Shown: positions 40,364 through 48,781 of the stretch, piece after piece
How the letters are laid out: every line of letters begins with the position of its first letter
Position numbering within the stretch: the stretch's first letter is position 1
Source: CBDDEC01 sp965226785
GTDB lineage: Bacteria; Chloroflexota; Dehalococcoidia; UBA2979
Length of the DNA stretch: 64,000 nucleotides
Direction: 5' to 3'
Assembly (NCBI GenBank): GCA_965226785.1
Contig: CBDDEC010000001.1
Coordinates: 1-64,000, forward strand
Position numbers and translations under genes: made by a program
The notes under the pieces: model-generated
Databases searched by the model: none
What the model saw: only the letters and a program-made list of their open reading frames with translations
Told to the model about the DNA's origin: nothing

Positions 40364-42151
40364 GTGACTGAAAGCAACTATTGGGGGCGCACGCTCAGAC
40401 ATCGGATGTCTCGACGTGGCGTACTCCGCGGTGCCGGCATCGCCGGCGCTGGTCTCGCAGGTGCGGCCCTCATCGGCTGCGGCGATGACGACGATGACGA
40501 CGATGACGGTGGTGCAGGCACGCCCGCGCCGACGGCGACCGCCGGCGGTGGCACGGCTACACCGGCGCCGACGGCGATTGACCCGTTCGCCAACGTCAAC
40601 CGGGGCGGCACCCTGAGGTTCACGCGCTCCGGTGACCCGCCGACGATCGACGCCTACGGCAACCTGTCGTTCGAGGCGAAGACGGTGTCGCTCTACGCGC
40701 ACAGCCGTCTCTTCAAGATCGGCGCTCGCGCGGACATCAACCCGAACGCGGCCCTCCCGGAGGAGGACGTGGCGGAGTCCGCGGAGACGAACGACGGTCA
40801 GAACTGGACCGTGAAGCTCAAGCAGGGGGTCAAGTTCCACAACAAGGCCCCGGTCAACGGCAAGGAGCTCACGACCGCGGACATCATGTTCTCGTGGGAC
40901 AAGCTCACTGCACCGGAGTCGCCGAACGTCTCGATGACGACGCACGTCGACAAGTTCGAGGCGGTGGACGACTACACCCTGAACGTCGAACTCAACGCGC
41001 CTTCAGCGACGTTCAAGGACTTCCTGGCTGACGCCAACGTTCTGCACATCCAGCCGACCGAGGCGGATGGTGGGTACGACCCGCTGCAGGACATGATCGG
41101 CTCTGGCCCTTGGATCTTCGATCGCTACGACCCGTCAGTTCAGCTCAAATACTCGAAGAACCCGGAGTGGTTCGTCGAGGGCAAGCCGTTCGCTGACGCC
41201 GTCGACTTGATCATCATCCCGGAGTACCAGAACCGTCTCTCGCAGTTCAAGGCGGCCAACACGACCGGTGCGGGCATCAACGCGAACGACGTGCTGGGCC
41301 TCAAGGATGAGCAGGGCGATGTGCAGTGGCGCGGCCTCCAGCCGGCGCTGCTGTCGTTCGTGTACTTCTCGAAGCCCGAGAGGGACCCGGATGCTGCCTG
41401 GCAGGATCCGATGTTCCGCCAGGCGCTCTCGATGACCTACGACCGAGACGCGCTGACGGACCTCGGTTACAACGTGCAGGCGCTCAAAGAGGCCGGCCTC
41501 GATGTGATCGAGAGCTGGAACAACCTGGTTCCTGCAGGCTTCACGCGCTGGTGGCTCGACCCGACATCGGCCCGCCAGGGTGAGAGCTCGAAGTTCTTCG
41601 AGTACAACCCAGAGGAAGCTCAGAAGATCTTCGCGGCCAATGGCTGGGAGGGCACGAGCTTCACCTGGCAGTACACGACGAACCGTTACGGTTCGACGTT
41701 CAACTCCATTGCGGAGGCTATGGGCAACTACTTCATCGAGTCTGGTCTCGACCCTCAGACTGAGGGTCAGGACTACTCGTCGAAGTACATCACGCAGACG
41801 TTCCGCTCCGAGTTCAACGGCGTGGCCTTCGGCTACGAGACGCCGTTCCCGGAGGTGGGTGGGTACTTCCCGCGCATGTTCGGCGACGACCCGGCCAACC
41901 ACAGCCGGATCTCGGACCCGGTCATCGACGAGATCGCGGCCAAGCAGGCCGTCGAGCTCGACGAGGAGACGCGCAGGGAGCTCATCTACGACGCACAGGT
42001 GCACAACATGGAGATGGGATACTACCTCCCGTCCCAGGCTGGCGCCGGTACCGGATGGACCGCCTACCGGCCGGAGGTTCGAGGCATCGTCCAGACCCGC
42101 TCCTATGGGTTCGGAACCGAGGCCGCGCCTGGCTTCTGGCTCGACGTGTAG
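40364..42151 (+). CDS. Tat-exported peptide/solute ABC transporter binding lipoprotein (SBP_bac_5)
   Basis: A 595-aa family 5 extracellular solute-binding protein. GTG 40364 follows GAGGGGGAACT. The N-terminus carries a twin-arginine signal (RHRMSRRGVLRGAG) ending in a lipobox LIGC, then a poly-Asp run and an Ala/Pro/Thr linker: a Tat lipoprotein. The mature domain includes GGTLRFTRSGDPPTIDAY, WTVKLKQGVKFHNKAPVNGK, LTTADIMFSWDKL and IGSGPWIFDRYDPS, typical of oligopeptide/dipeptide-binding proteins. No permease or ATPase genes follow; a terminator closes the unit, so it is either a stand-alone receptor or works with components encoded elsewhere. Confidence 0.92.
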   Translation: MTESNYWGRTLRHRMSRRGVLRGAGIAGAGLAGAALIGCGDDDDDDDDGGAGTPAPTATAGGGTATPAPTAIDPFANVNRGGTLRFTRSGDPPTIDAYGNLSFEAKTVSLYAHSRLFKIGARADINPNAALPEEDVAESAETNDGQNWTVKLKQGVKFHNKAPVNGKELTTADIMFSWDKLTAPESPNVSMTTHVDKFEAVDDYTLNVELNAPSATFKDFLADANVLHIQPTEADGGYDPLQDMIGSGPWIFDRYDPSVQLKYSKNPEWFVEGKPFADAVDLIIIPEYQNRLSQFKAANTTGAGINANDVLGLKDEQGDVQWRGLQPALLSFVYFSKPERDPDAAWQDPMFRQALSMTYDRDALTDLGYNVQALKEAGLDVIESWNNLVPAGFTRWWLDPTSARQGESSKFFEYNPEEAQKIFAANGWEGTSFTWQYTTNRYGSTFNSIAEAMGNYFIESGLDPQTEGQDYSSKYITQTFRSEFNGVAFGYETPFPEVGGYFPRMFGDDPANHSRISDPVIDEIAAKQAVELDEETRRELIYDAQVHNMEMGYYLPSQAGAGTGWTAYRPEVRGIVQTRSYGFGTEAAPGFWLDV

Positions 42152-42198
42152 CCAATCTCGAGACTTCCCGAAGCGAGCATCGTCTCGGGATTGCGCAC

Positions 42199-42230
42199 AG
42201 AGGGGCGGAGCCTTCGGGCCCCGCCCCTCT
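42199..42230 (+). terminator. Terminator hairpin of the binding-protein gene
   Basis: A perfect 10-bp stem AGAGGGGCGG/CCGCCCCTCT with a 12-base loop, 47 bp after the stop. The T-tract is poor (TGCTATCC), but the stem is strong and correctly placed. Confidence 0.7.
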
Positions 42231-42267
42231 TGCTATCCAGAGAACGGAGAACCCACGGACACGAGCG

Positions 42268-43068
42268 CTAGGCGCCGTCCGTGTAGGTCCCGAGCGTGAC
42301 CGAGTACATGCCGAAGTCGTCCGAATTTGACCGCAGTTCGAGTTCACCGTCGCGGAGCGCTGGCAGCTCGACGACCTGGTGGACCGAGGCTTGTCGACCA
42401 CGAAGATGCTCCGCCCCTCCCGATTGGAGCGGATGTCGGCGCCGCCTCGTGTGGCGACAGCGGTACACCATCGAGTCTGACGACAACCTCGTTACGCTCC
42501 CGCAGCACCATCCTCGCCACATCACGACGGTCACCGAGCGTGCGCTGAAGCGGAACGCCAGCGATGCTCTCCCGCTCCACCGCCGCCTGGGCGTTTTCGG
42601 GCAGCCACCCGAACTGGAACTCCAGCGTATGCGCCACGATCACCAGTCCGTGTTCCGCGCACCGCTCGTGTCAGGCCCGGAGAAAGGGGGGGCGTCTGCA
42701 GGCAGCTGATGCAGGAGTACGTGTAGAAGTCGACGAGGACGCGCTCTTCGTCGATCAAATCGGCCGCGCTCGGCTCCGGACCTGTTCCAGCCACTCCGTC
42801 AGACCCTGGAACTCAGGCAGCGAGCCACTCGAGGCTCGCAGGGATCGTGTCACCCGCCACTTCCGGATCATCTCGAGCCGATCTCGATCGGTGAGCGGCC
42901 ACACCGCGACTTCTGGCGTCTCGGGCGCGGAGGGCGGGTCGGTGGAGAACGTCGAGGCAGTGCCAACCGCGGACCCGCTCGGATCGCCATCTCAGCTGCC
43001 ATCGCCCAGCACGAGGAAGGCGACGGCGATGCGATCACAACGACGGCAGCAACAATCGAGGCCGCCAT
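42268..43068 (-). pseudogene. Exported redoxin/TlpA-like protein, multiply frameshifted
   Basis: Pieces in three minus-strand phases line up as one decayed gene. A hydrophobic start (MAASIVAAVVVIASPSPSS) is followed by VAVWPLTDRDRLEMIRKWR, then the thioredoxin-like core LVDFYTYSCISCLQT (CxxC), a shift to VIVAHTLEFQFGWLPENAQA, and another shift to a C-terminal domain ending RSNSDDFGMYSVTLGTYTDG, as in DipZ-type redoxins. No single phase exceeds about 100 codons of homology. It would have been a periplasmic thiol reductant. Confidence 0.6.
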
Positions 43069-43205
43069 TGGAGTCGGTCCACGGAGCTCTGAAACGCAGT
43101 CAACTTCTCCTTTTCAGCGAGCATTAGCAGTGTAGAGGGACGGCGCCTGCCGTCCGTAATGCGGCACACGAGCGACGAGACCAGGGGGATGAGTGCCCCG
43201 CCAGT

Positions 43206-43613
43206 TCACGCGCCGCACGAATGCTCGTCCGCTCGGATCGATGCTGTCACCTGGATGAAGAACACGGCGTACCGGCGCGTCAGCTCAGGATCGCCCTCGC
43301 GTGCGGCATGCAGCGCCAGCAGGTAGTCGCCATAGACGACGGCAGCCGAATCAGGCACGCTCGACCTGTTGGGCAACAACTCGTACGCCTCGCGGGCGGC
43401 GTCCTCATACCGCAGCACGCTCGCGACCGGGTCGTCGAGGCCCGTCATGATGCCGTTGGCGATGCGATCGAAGCGCGCGACGGCGACGGTGTAGTAATCG
43501 CACGGGTCGGGGTCGCGGGTGAGCGATACGATCTCGAGACGCCCGCACGCCGACAAGAGCACGAACGCGAGCAACGCCGTGAGCAATGGCCGCCAGAGCG
43601 AGCGTGCCTGCAT
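43206..43613 (-). CDS. Lipoprotein, unknown function (135 aa)
   Basis: ATG 43613 opens a lipoprotein signal, RPLLTALLAFVLLSAC, with the lipidated Cys at residue 23. The mature part is helical with three cysteines (DPCDYYTVAVARFDRIANGI; terminal HSCGA). No family is recognised. It stands alone between the redoxin pseudogene and the repeat zone. Confidence 0.7.
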   Translation of the reverse strand: MQARSLWRPLLTALLAFVLLSACGRLEIVSLTRDPDPCDYYTVAVARFDRIANGIMTGLDDPVASVLRYEDAAREAYELLPNRSSVPDSAAVVYGDYLLALHAAREGDPELTRRYAVFFIQVTASIRADEHSCGA

Positions 43614-43683
43614 GCGCGCATGCTACGCCGCGGAGACCACCACGCAGGAGCTCAAATGACGCGCCGTTCTCAGCACGAAACAG

Positions 43684-43732
43684 CCGCCCTCTCGGTCGGG
43701 TGAGTTAGACGGGTATGGCGACGCCGAACGCC
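43684..43732. repeat. Repeat family copy R1 (partial)
   Basis: AGCCGCCCTCTCGGTCGGGT leads into GAGTTAGACGGGTATGGCGA, then CGCCGAACGCC. It shares the GAGTTAGACGGG-TATGGCGAC core with R2-R4, but lacks the full T-arm-like part. Confidence 0.6.
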
Positions 43733-43876
43733 ATTGAGTCACTCGCGCACCCGCCGGACTCGCCGACCAAAGCCTAATCGGTCAGTCGTATCGCCCCGAG
43801 GCGGACGTCGAGTCACGAACCAGCCCCGAGAATCGCCTGTGCTACCGTCCTGACAGGCGCGAGCCTAGGGGTAACG

Positions 43877-44278
43877 ATGGCCTTCCGTGAGTACTCGACG
43901 GACGACATTGTGGTGCGCTGGGACTCGTCCCGTTGCATCCACACCGCCATGTGCCTGCAGGCGCTCCCCGGCGTCTTCGATGTCACGAGGCGCCCATGGA
44001 TCGACCTGGCGCAATCTGACGCGGAAAGCGTCGCGAGCGCGGTTCGCCGCTGTCCCACCGGCGCGCTGCAATTCGAACTCCGCGGTGAGCCTGAGGTCGG
44101 CGACACGCCCACCTCGCTCATGCCAGTGCTCGGCGGGCCGCTGATTCTGCGTGGACGGATGACGTTCCGCGGCCCCGGTGGCGAGACGGTCAATGAGACT
44201 CGGGTCGCGCTGTGTCGCTGTGGCGCGAGCGCCAACAAGCCGTTCTGCGACAACTCCCATGTCCGCATCGGTTTCTAG
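43877..44278 (+). CDS. Divergent ferredoxin plus CDGSH iron-sulfur protein
   Basis: A 133-aa protein with two Fe-S modules. The first (residues 10-70) is the divergent Fer4_19 type: Cys20 and Cys26 in SRCIHTAMCLQAL, then Cys59 in RRCPTGALQF. The second (about 85-133) is a CDGSH (mitoNEET-like) 2Fe-2S site: Cys113, Cys115, Cys124 and His128 in CRCGASANKPFCDNSH, with Asn replacing the Gly of CDGSH. This two-module layout is found in small bacterial redox proteins of unknown partner. ATG 43877 follows AGGGGTAACG. Single gene between repeats R1 and R2. Confidence 0.88.
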   Translation: MAFREYSTDDIVVRWDSSRCIHTAMCLQALPGVFDVTRRPWIDLAQSDAESVASAVRRCPTGALQFELRGEPEVGDTPTSLMPVLGGPLILRGRMTFRGPGGETVNETRVALCRCGASANKPFCDNSHVRIGF

Positions 44279-44492
44279 GGGTTGCGACTAAAGGACGCAT
44301 CCGATCGTGAAGCCGCCGAATCACCGGCGGACATTGCAGAGCGTCAATCGGAGGCCGGACGGGACCTCGGGTGACCTCGGTCTGAGACTTCATTCGGGGA
44401 CGGGCCCATTGGTGGTCGCAACCTTCTGCATCAGAACAAGGAATCACGCGAGCCATCGGCAGGCGCGAGGCGGTGCCCAACGGGCTAATCGA

Positions 44493-44612
44493 GCCGAGAG
44501 CGCGGTCGACGGTCGATAGCGGTCGATTGATTGTACCTGCGGAGCTCCACGGCTCGCGCAAGCCGCCCTTGCGGGCGGCTGAGTTAGAAAAGACGCGTAT
44601 GGCGACCCCAAG
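44493..44612. repeat. Repeat family copy R2 (module A plus hairpin and CCA-like core)
   Basis: Module A (GCGGTCGACGGTCGATAGCG, 44500 onward) is shared with R3. Then come the hairpin AGCCGCCCTTGCGGGCGGCT, GAGTTAG and TATGGCGACCCC. On the minus strand the last part reads GGGGTCGCCA, like a tRNA acceptor end with CCA. The rest of 44279-44661 shows no gene. Confidence 0.6.
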
Positions 44613-44661
44613 CCTGCCGCGGTGGACCACGCGAGAGGGCGATGGCGGTACGGTGAGAGCG

Positions 44662-45039
44662 ATGCACCAAATCGACCGTGAGACATTCGGGGCACTGCTC
44701 GTCGAGGCTGTGGCCGCGCTACCCGAGGCGTTCCGCGAGCGCATCGAGAACTTGAGCTTCATCGTTGAGGAAGCGGCTCATCCAGACGACCTCCGACGCA
44801 CCGGCACTACCCGCGGCCATACGTTGCTCGGGCTCTACCGCGGGGTCCCGTTGACCCGCCGTACGTCCGGCTACAACCTCACGACGCCTGACGTCATCGT
44901 CCTCTTCCGGCAGCCGCTCCAACGAATGGCGCGCGACGCCGAGCATCTCGCAACGCTCGTGGAGCACACGGTTCAGCACGAGGTGGCGCACTACTTTGGC
45001 ATCAGCGACCGACGGCTGCGGGAGCTTGGCTCGTACTAG
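44662..45039 (+). CDS. Metallopeptidase family protein (zincin-like)
   Basis: A 125-aa protein of the small bacterial zincin family (Pfam Zincin_1): NLSFIVEEAAHPDDLRR, LLGLYRGVPLTRRTSGYN, IVLFRQPLQRMA, and VQHEVAHYFGISDRRLRELG with zinc motif HEVAH at 106-110. ATG 44662 matches the family's normal length; upstream in-frame sequence belongs to repeat R2. Physiological substrate unknown. Confidence 0.88.
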   Translation: MHQIDRETFGALLVEAVAALPEAFRERIENLSFIVEEAAHPDDLRRTGTTRGHTLLGLYRGVPLTRRTSGYNLTTPDVIVLFRQPLQRMARDAEHLATLVEHTVQHEVAHYFGISDRRLRELGSY

Positions 45040-45060
45040 CGCCCTCGGTCCGTCGGGCCC

Positions 45061-45924
45061 TCAACGCGCGCCTAGCGTGACGCTCGAGCCGTCCTCGCCG
45101 ACCACGAGTTCGCCCTCGAATCCACTCCGACGGACTGACTCTTCGTAGCGCCTCACGCCGTCGTCGATGACCTCTGGCGGCGGGATGAGATGTGTGAGCA
45201 TGAGGGTAGTGACGCCGGCCCGCGCGGCGATGGCCCCGACCGCCTCGCTATCCGAGTGGTAGTGCATGACGCGCTCACGGGGTGTGCCGAGCAGCGCGTC
45301 GCTGAGCATCGCCTCGTGCACCAACACGTCCGCGCCTGCGCTCAGTCGGCGCATCTCCTCGGAGGGTTTCGTGTCGCCGCTGAAGACGACAGAGCCATCC
45401 TCGGAGTCCACGCGGTACGCGACGGCAGGTACGACCGGCTCATGACGAACGACTGCGGCCGTCACCGATAGGCTGCCACGCTGCCAGACGACCTGAGGCT
45501 CATCCTGCGGCCGGAAGAAGGTCGGCTCCAGGGCAGGCGAGAATTTAGTGTCCATGTCGTGGCGCCTGACCTGGAAGTCAGACTCCCAGGGGTCGAGGAG
45601 TGATTCGAGCAACGGGCGCAGCGGTCCGTCCGGCGCAACCAAGGGGAGGGGGATGTGGTCGGGCGGTTCGTCTTCCATAACGGCAGTCACCCACCGACTG
45701 AAGACCAGGTCGTCCAGCCCCTGCAAGTGGTCAGAGTGGTGGTGTGTGAGGAACACCGCGTCGAGCATCCCCGCCGTGACGCCGAGGCCCGCCAGTCGCA
45801 TGGCTGTCGCTCGTCCAGCGTCGAGCTGCAGGTACCGGCCGCCTGCCTCAACGAGCACCCCGGCACCCGCGCGTTCGGGGCGCGGTGTAGGTGTGCCAGT
45901 CCCAGTCAGCGTTACGGTCGTCAT
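45061..45924 (-). CDS. Metallo-beta-lactamase-fold hydrolase (RNase Z-like)
   Basis: A 287-aa protein. ATG 45924 is preferred because GGAGAG lies just upstream; ATG 45939 is the alternative. Motifs are LTGTGTPTPRPERAGAGVLV, FLTHHHSDHLQGLDDLVF (HxHxDH), the metal His in RHEPVVPAVAYRV, Asp in VVFSGDTKPSEEM, and the final His in LMLTHLIPP: all metal ligands are present. It resembles RNase Z-like and arylsulfatase-like branches of the fold; substrate not assignable. Convergent with the zincin gene (21 bp between). Confidence 0.87.
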   Translation of the reverse strand: MTTVTLTGTGTPTPRPERAGAGVLVEAGGRYLQLDAGRATAMRLAGLGVTAGMLDAVFLTHHHSDHLQGLDDLVFSRWVTAVMEDEPPDHIPLPLVAPDGPLRPLLESLLDPWESDFQVRRHDMDTKFSPALEPTFFRPQDEPQVVWQRGSLSVTAAVVRHEPVVPAVAYRVDSEDGSVVFSGDTKPSEEMRRLSAGADVLVHEAMLSDALLGTPRERVMHYHSDSEAVGAIAARAGVTTLMLTHLIPPPEVIDDGVRRYEESVRRSGFEGELVVGEDGSSVTLGAR

Positions 45925-46075
45925 CAACTCTCCGTCCATGGCGGCTCACAGCAATCGCGATGGTAGCTGGCACGACGCCTCGCCGGTCCGAAGACATGAC
46001 GAAGCCGCCCTACGAGGCGGAATCGCTGCTGGTGAACAGGCGGGCGGGGCGGGGCTTCTGCGTACAGTGCGACAC

Positions 46076-46948
46076 ATGAACGAAAGCTCGACCTACGTGC
46101 TGCCGGATGGTCGGACGCTGGGGTACGCAATCTTCGGCGACGACGCGGGCACTCCGGTCTTTAGCTTCCACGGTTGGCCCGGATCACGGCTCGAGGCAGC
46201 GGGGTTCGCGGACGCAGCTGGGGCCGCGGGCGTGCGGCTGATCGCGCCCGATCGACCAGGAATCGGGCTGTCTGACTACCAACAAGGCCGTCGCCTCACC
46301 GACTGGCCAGCGGATATCACAGCCCTTGCCGAGTCACTTGGAATCGATCGCTTTCGCGTGCTCGGGTTCTCAGGCGGAGGCCCTTACGCGCTGGCCTGTG
46401 CCGCGCTGCTCTCGAAGCGGGTCATCGCGGCAGCGCATGTCAGCGGGACGGCCCCGCCCTGGCCGAACCAGCCAATGAGCCTGCAACGTGGTGTGCGCGC
46501 CACCTTCGCTCTGGCAGCCCGTGCACCGTGGGCGCTGCGTGCACTGCTGACGGTCGGCGCCCTCGGCTTCCGTTACGCCCCGGACTGGATGACGGCGCAG
46601 ATGACAGCATCGTATGGGGCGGCAGATCGCGAAGCACTGACGCAGACCGAATTGCAGCAAGTCTCACGACGCGCTCTCCCTGAGGCTTTTCGCCAGGGGG
46701 CCGCCGGTCTGACCACTGACGGGCGGCTCTATACACAGCCATGGGGCTTCGAGCTCGAACAGATCCGCGTGCCGGTCCTGCTGTGGCATGGAGAGCGTGA
46801 CGAGAACGTGCCGCCTGCTGCGGCGCGACGTGTAGCGGAGGCGATCCCTGGCTGCGACGCCCGGTTCGTGCCCGGCGGTGGGCATCTGTGGGCGTTCGAG
46901 CACGCCGTGGAGATCCTGGGCGCGCTACGGGACGCGGGTGAAGCCTAG
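46076..46948 (+). CDS. Alpha/beta hydrolase
   Basis: A 290-aa hydrolase of the epoxide hydrolase/haloperoxidase-like branch: FSFHGWPGSRLEA (oxyanion HGWPG), RLIAPDRPGIGLSD, nucleophile elbow VLGFSGGGPYALA, a late Asp in LLWHGERDENVPP, and the catalytic His in PGGGHLWAFE. It is divergent from the beta-lactamase-fold gene with 151 bp between the starts, which includes a small GCCGCCC/GGCGG hairpin. Substrate unknown. Confidence 0.87.
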   Translation: MNESSTYVLPDGRTLGYAIFGDDAGTPVFSFHGWPGSRLEAAGFADAAGAAGVRLIAPDRPGIGLSDYQQGRRLTDWPADITALAESLGIDRFRVLGFSGGGPYALACAALLSKRVIAAAHVSGTAPPWPNQPMSLQRGVRATFALAARAPWALRALLTVGALGFRYAPDWMTAQMTASYGAADREALTQTELQQVSRRALPEAFRQGAAGLTTDGRLYTQPWGFELEQIRVPVLLWHGERDENVPPAAARRVAEAIPGCDARFVPGGGHLWAFEHAVEILGALRDAGEA

Positions 46949-47316
46949 CTCCCAACAACCTTAACCGACGGTCGCAGCACGGGGTCGGCAACGTTCCACG
47001 AGCCGAGTGCCATCTTCGCTCGACGTATTGCGGATCACCGGGCGTTCCATCAGCCTCGGAGGGGGGCGCGCCCCCAGGCGAAGGCCAGAGGCATGGATCT
47101 TGGCAGATTCTGCTGACCGTTGACCTTCCAGCAACGGATCGCAGATCCAAGAGCAGACAAACTGGACGAGTTTTTGAGCCAGGCCGCGTCTGCGCTAGAA
47201 GGGCGGCCTGACGACAGTTGCGCGCCGCCGCACTTCGCACGCCTAAAGAGTTTCCCGACCACCAGAAACCGAGGAGAAGCCGTCCGCGCAACCGTGCCTC
47301 ACCGGCCATCCGACGC

Positions 47317-47573
47317 CGAGTCAGCGGTCGACGGTCGATAGCGGTCGATGCATTGCTACCTTGCGTCGCTGCACGCCACGAGAAAGCCGCCCGGTGGGCG
47401 GCTGAGTTAGACGGGTATGGCGACCCCGAACGGGTTCGAACCGTCAATCTCAATTTCTATTTTGCGCGACCCCCTAAGGGGGAGGCTGCGAATTGGAAAT
47501 TGGCGGGCGGCGGGCGATGGCGGGCGATGTCTCGCAACTTTGCGGGCGGGCGGGATATGGTCAGGGAGGCCGG
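47317..47573. repeat. Repeat family copy R3 (fullest copy, modules A-D)
   Basis: In order: module A (GCGGTCGACGGTCGATAGCG); hairpin GCCGCCCGGTGGGCGGC; GAGTTAGACGGGTATGGCGA; then CCCCGAACGGGTTCGAACCG, which on the minus strand is a T-arm with loop TTCGAAC followed by an acceptor-like arm and CCA; hairpin module C (CCCCCTAAGGGGG); and module D (47489-47573), which nearly repeats 53645-53727 and ends with 16-18 bases of the tRNA-Pro 3' end. The LLM stop codon follows directly. The rest of the 46949-47316 gap has no recognised gene. Confidence 0.7.
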
Positions 47574-47575
47574 CC

Positions 47576-48604
47576 TCAGTCCTTCTCAGCCGGCGACATC
47601 GCGACCGCACCGGCGACGAGCTCGAAGGAGCGAACTCGATCGGCGTGAGAGTGGACGGCCGTGGTGATGATCAGCTCATCGGCGCCTGTTTCATCCATCA
47701 GCGCGGCGAGTCCGATCCGGACCGTCTCCGGAGTGCCGACGATCTGGGAGCTCGCGCGCGACTCCAGCAGCGCTCGCTCGTGTGGGGAATACTCGTAGGC
47801 TGCGGCCTCCTCTGGCGTCGGGAATCGCCCCCGCTGACCGGTGCGCGAACGGACGAACGACAGCCTGCCCGGAGCCGCAAGCCAGGCCGCGCGCTCATCC
47901 GTCTCGGCGCAGACGACGGAGACGCCGAGCATCAGATACGGCTCAGCGAGCACATCACTGGGGCGGAACCCATCGCGGTACGTCTGGGCGGCGGCCATCG
48001 TGCTCTCGGATGCAAAGTGATGTGCGAAGGAGTAGGGCAGGCCGAGGACGCCAGCCGCTTGGGCACCGTAGGTCGATGAGCCGAGCATCCAAAGCGCCGG
48101 ACGGTACCCCAGGCCTGGCGTGGCGACGATCTCGCGGAAGGGGTGATCCGGGGACCACTCGCCATCGAAGTAGCCAAGGAGCTCGACCATTTGCTCAGGG
48201 AAGTCGTCGGCGGCTGTGCGGCCGCGACGCAGGGCGTATGCGGTGAGCTGATCGGTACCCGGAGCGCGGCCGATACCGAGGTCGACGCGTCCCGGATGGA
48301 GCGCCTCGAGCATGCCGAACTGCTCGGCAACGACAAGGGGCGCGTGGTTCGGCAGCATCACTCCGCCAGAACCCACACGGATCGTCGAGGTGACTGATGC
48401 GACATGCGCTAGGAGCACCGCCGGGGCCGACGACGCGATGCCGAGGGAGTTGTGGTGCTCGGCGACCCAGTACCGGTTGAACCCGAGTCGTTCCACGCGC
48501 GGCGCGAGGTCCAGCGAATTCTGCAGTGCATCAGCCGGCGTGGAGCCCTCGACCACGGGTGCGAGATCCAGGACGGACAGCGGGATGCCGAGGTCAGTGC
48601 TCAC
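47576..48604 (-). CDS. LLM-class flavin oxidoreductase (MsnO8-like)
   Basis: A 342-aa luciferase-like monooxygenase of the MsnO8 type: IPLSVLDLAPVVEGSTPADA, RYWVAEHHNSLGIASSAPAV, GSGGVMLPNHAPLVVAEQFG, and the C-terminal ALMDETGADELIITTAVHSH. GTG 48604 gives the family's usual N-terminus; longer frames run into mini-element-like sequence at 48623. The stop abuts repeat R3. Flavin dependence is inferred from family. Confidence 0.87.
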   Translation of the reverse strand: MSTDLGIPLSVLDLAPVVEGSTPADALQNSLDLAPRVERLGFNRYWVAEHHNSLGIASSAPAVLLAHVASVTSTIRVGSGGVMLPNHAPLVVAEQFGMLEALHPGRVDLGIGRAPGTDQLTAYALRRGRTAADDFPEQMVELLGYFDGEWSPDHPFREIVATPGLGYRPALWMLGSSTYGAQAAGVLGLPYSFAHHFASESTMAAAQTYRDGFRPSDVLAEPYLMLGVSVVCAETDERAAWLAAPGRLSFVRSRTGQRGRFPTPEEAAAYEYSPHERALLESRASSQIVGTPETVRIGLAALMDETGADELIITTAVHSHADRVRSFELVAGAVAMSPAEKD

Positions 48605-48622
48605 GACGTGAGCGTACAGCCC

Positions 48623-48668
48623 CGCGGGGCGGCAGTACTCAATCCAGCCTATGACTGCGACGTTTCTG
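48623..48668. mobile_element. Diverged solo left end of the mini-element
   Basis: CGCGGGGCGGCAGTACTCAA and the following bases align over about 46 bp with the left half of the 96-bp mini-elements (CGTGGGGCGGCAATATTCCA...), with about ten differences. No right end is visible. It lies 19 bp upstream of the LLM start, where it may supply part of the leader. Confidence 0.5.
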
Positions 48669-48781
48669 GTCGGATGAACATGTCGCGAAACGAGCTGGAT
48701 CGAGTAAAGCGGCTCGGGTTCCGGGACGCCGGAGAGGGGCCTTGCTTGTGCTGTCACCCATGGTGAGCCGCAGGGTGGTGT

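Noticed and set aside
47417..48079. Open frames starting MATPNGFEPSISISI (also at 52567)
   Set aside because: They arise from the tRNA-like repeat core, lie in repeats R3 and R4, and the first runs antisense through the LLM gene; not real proteins.
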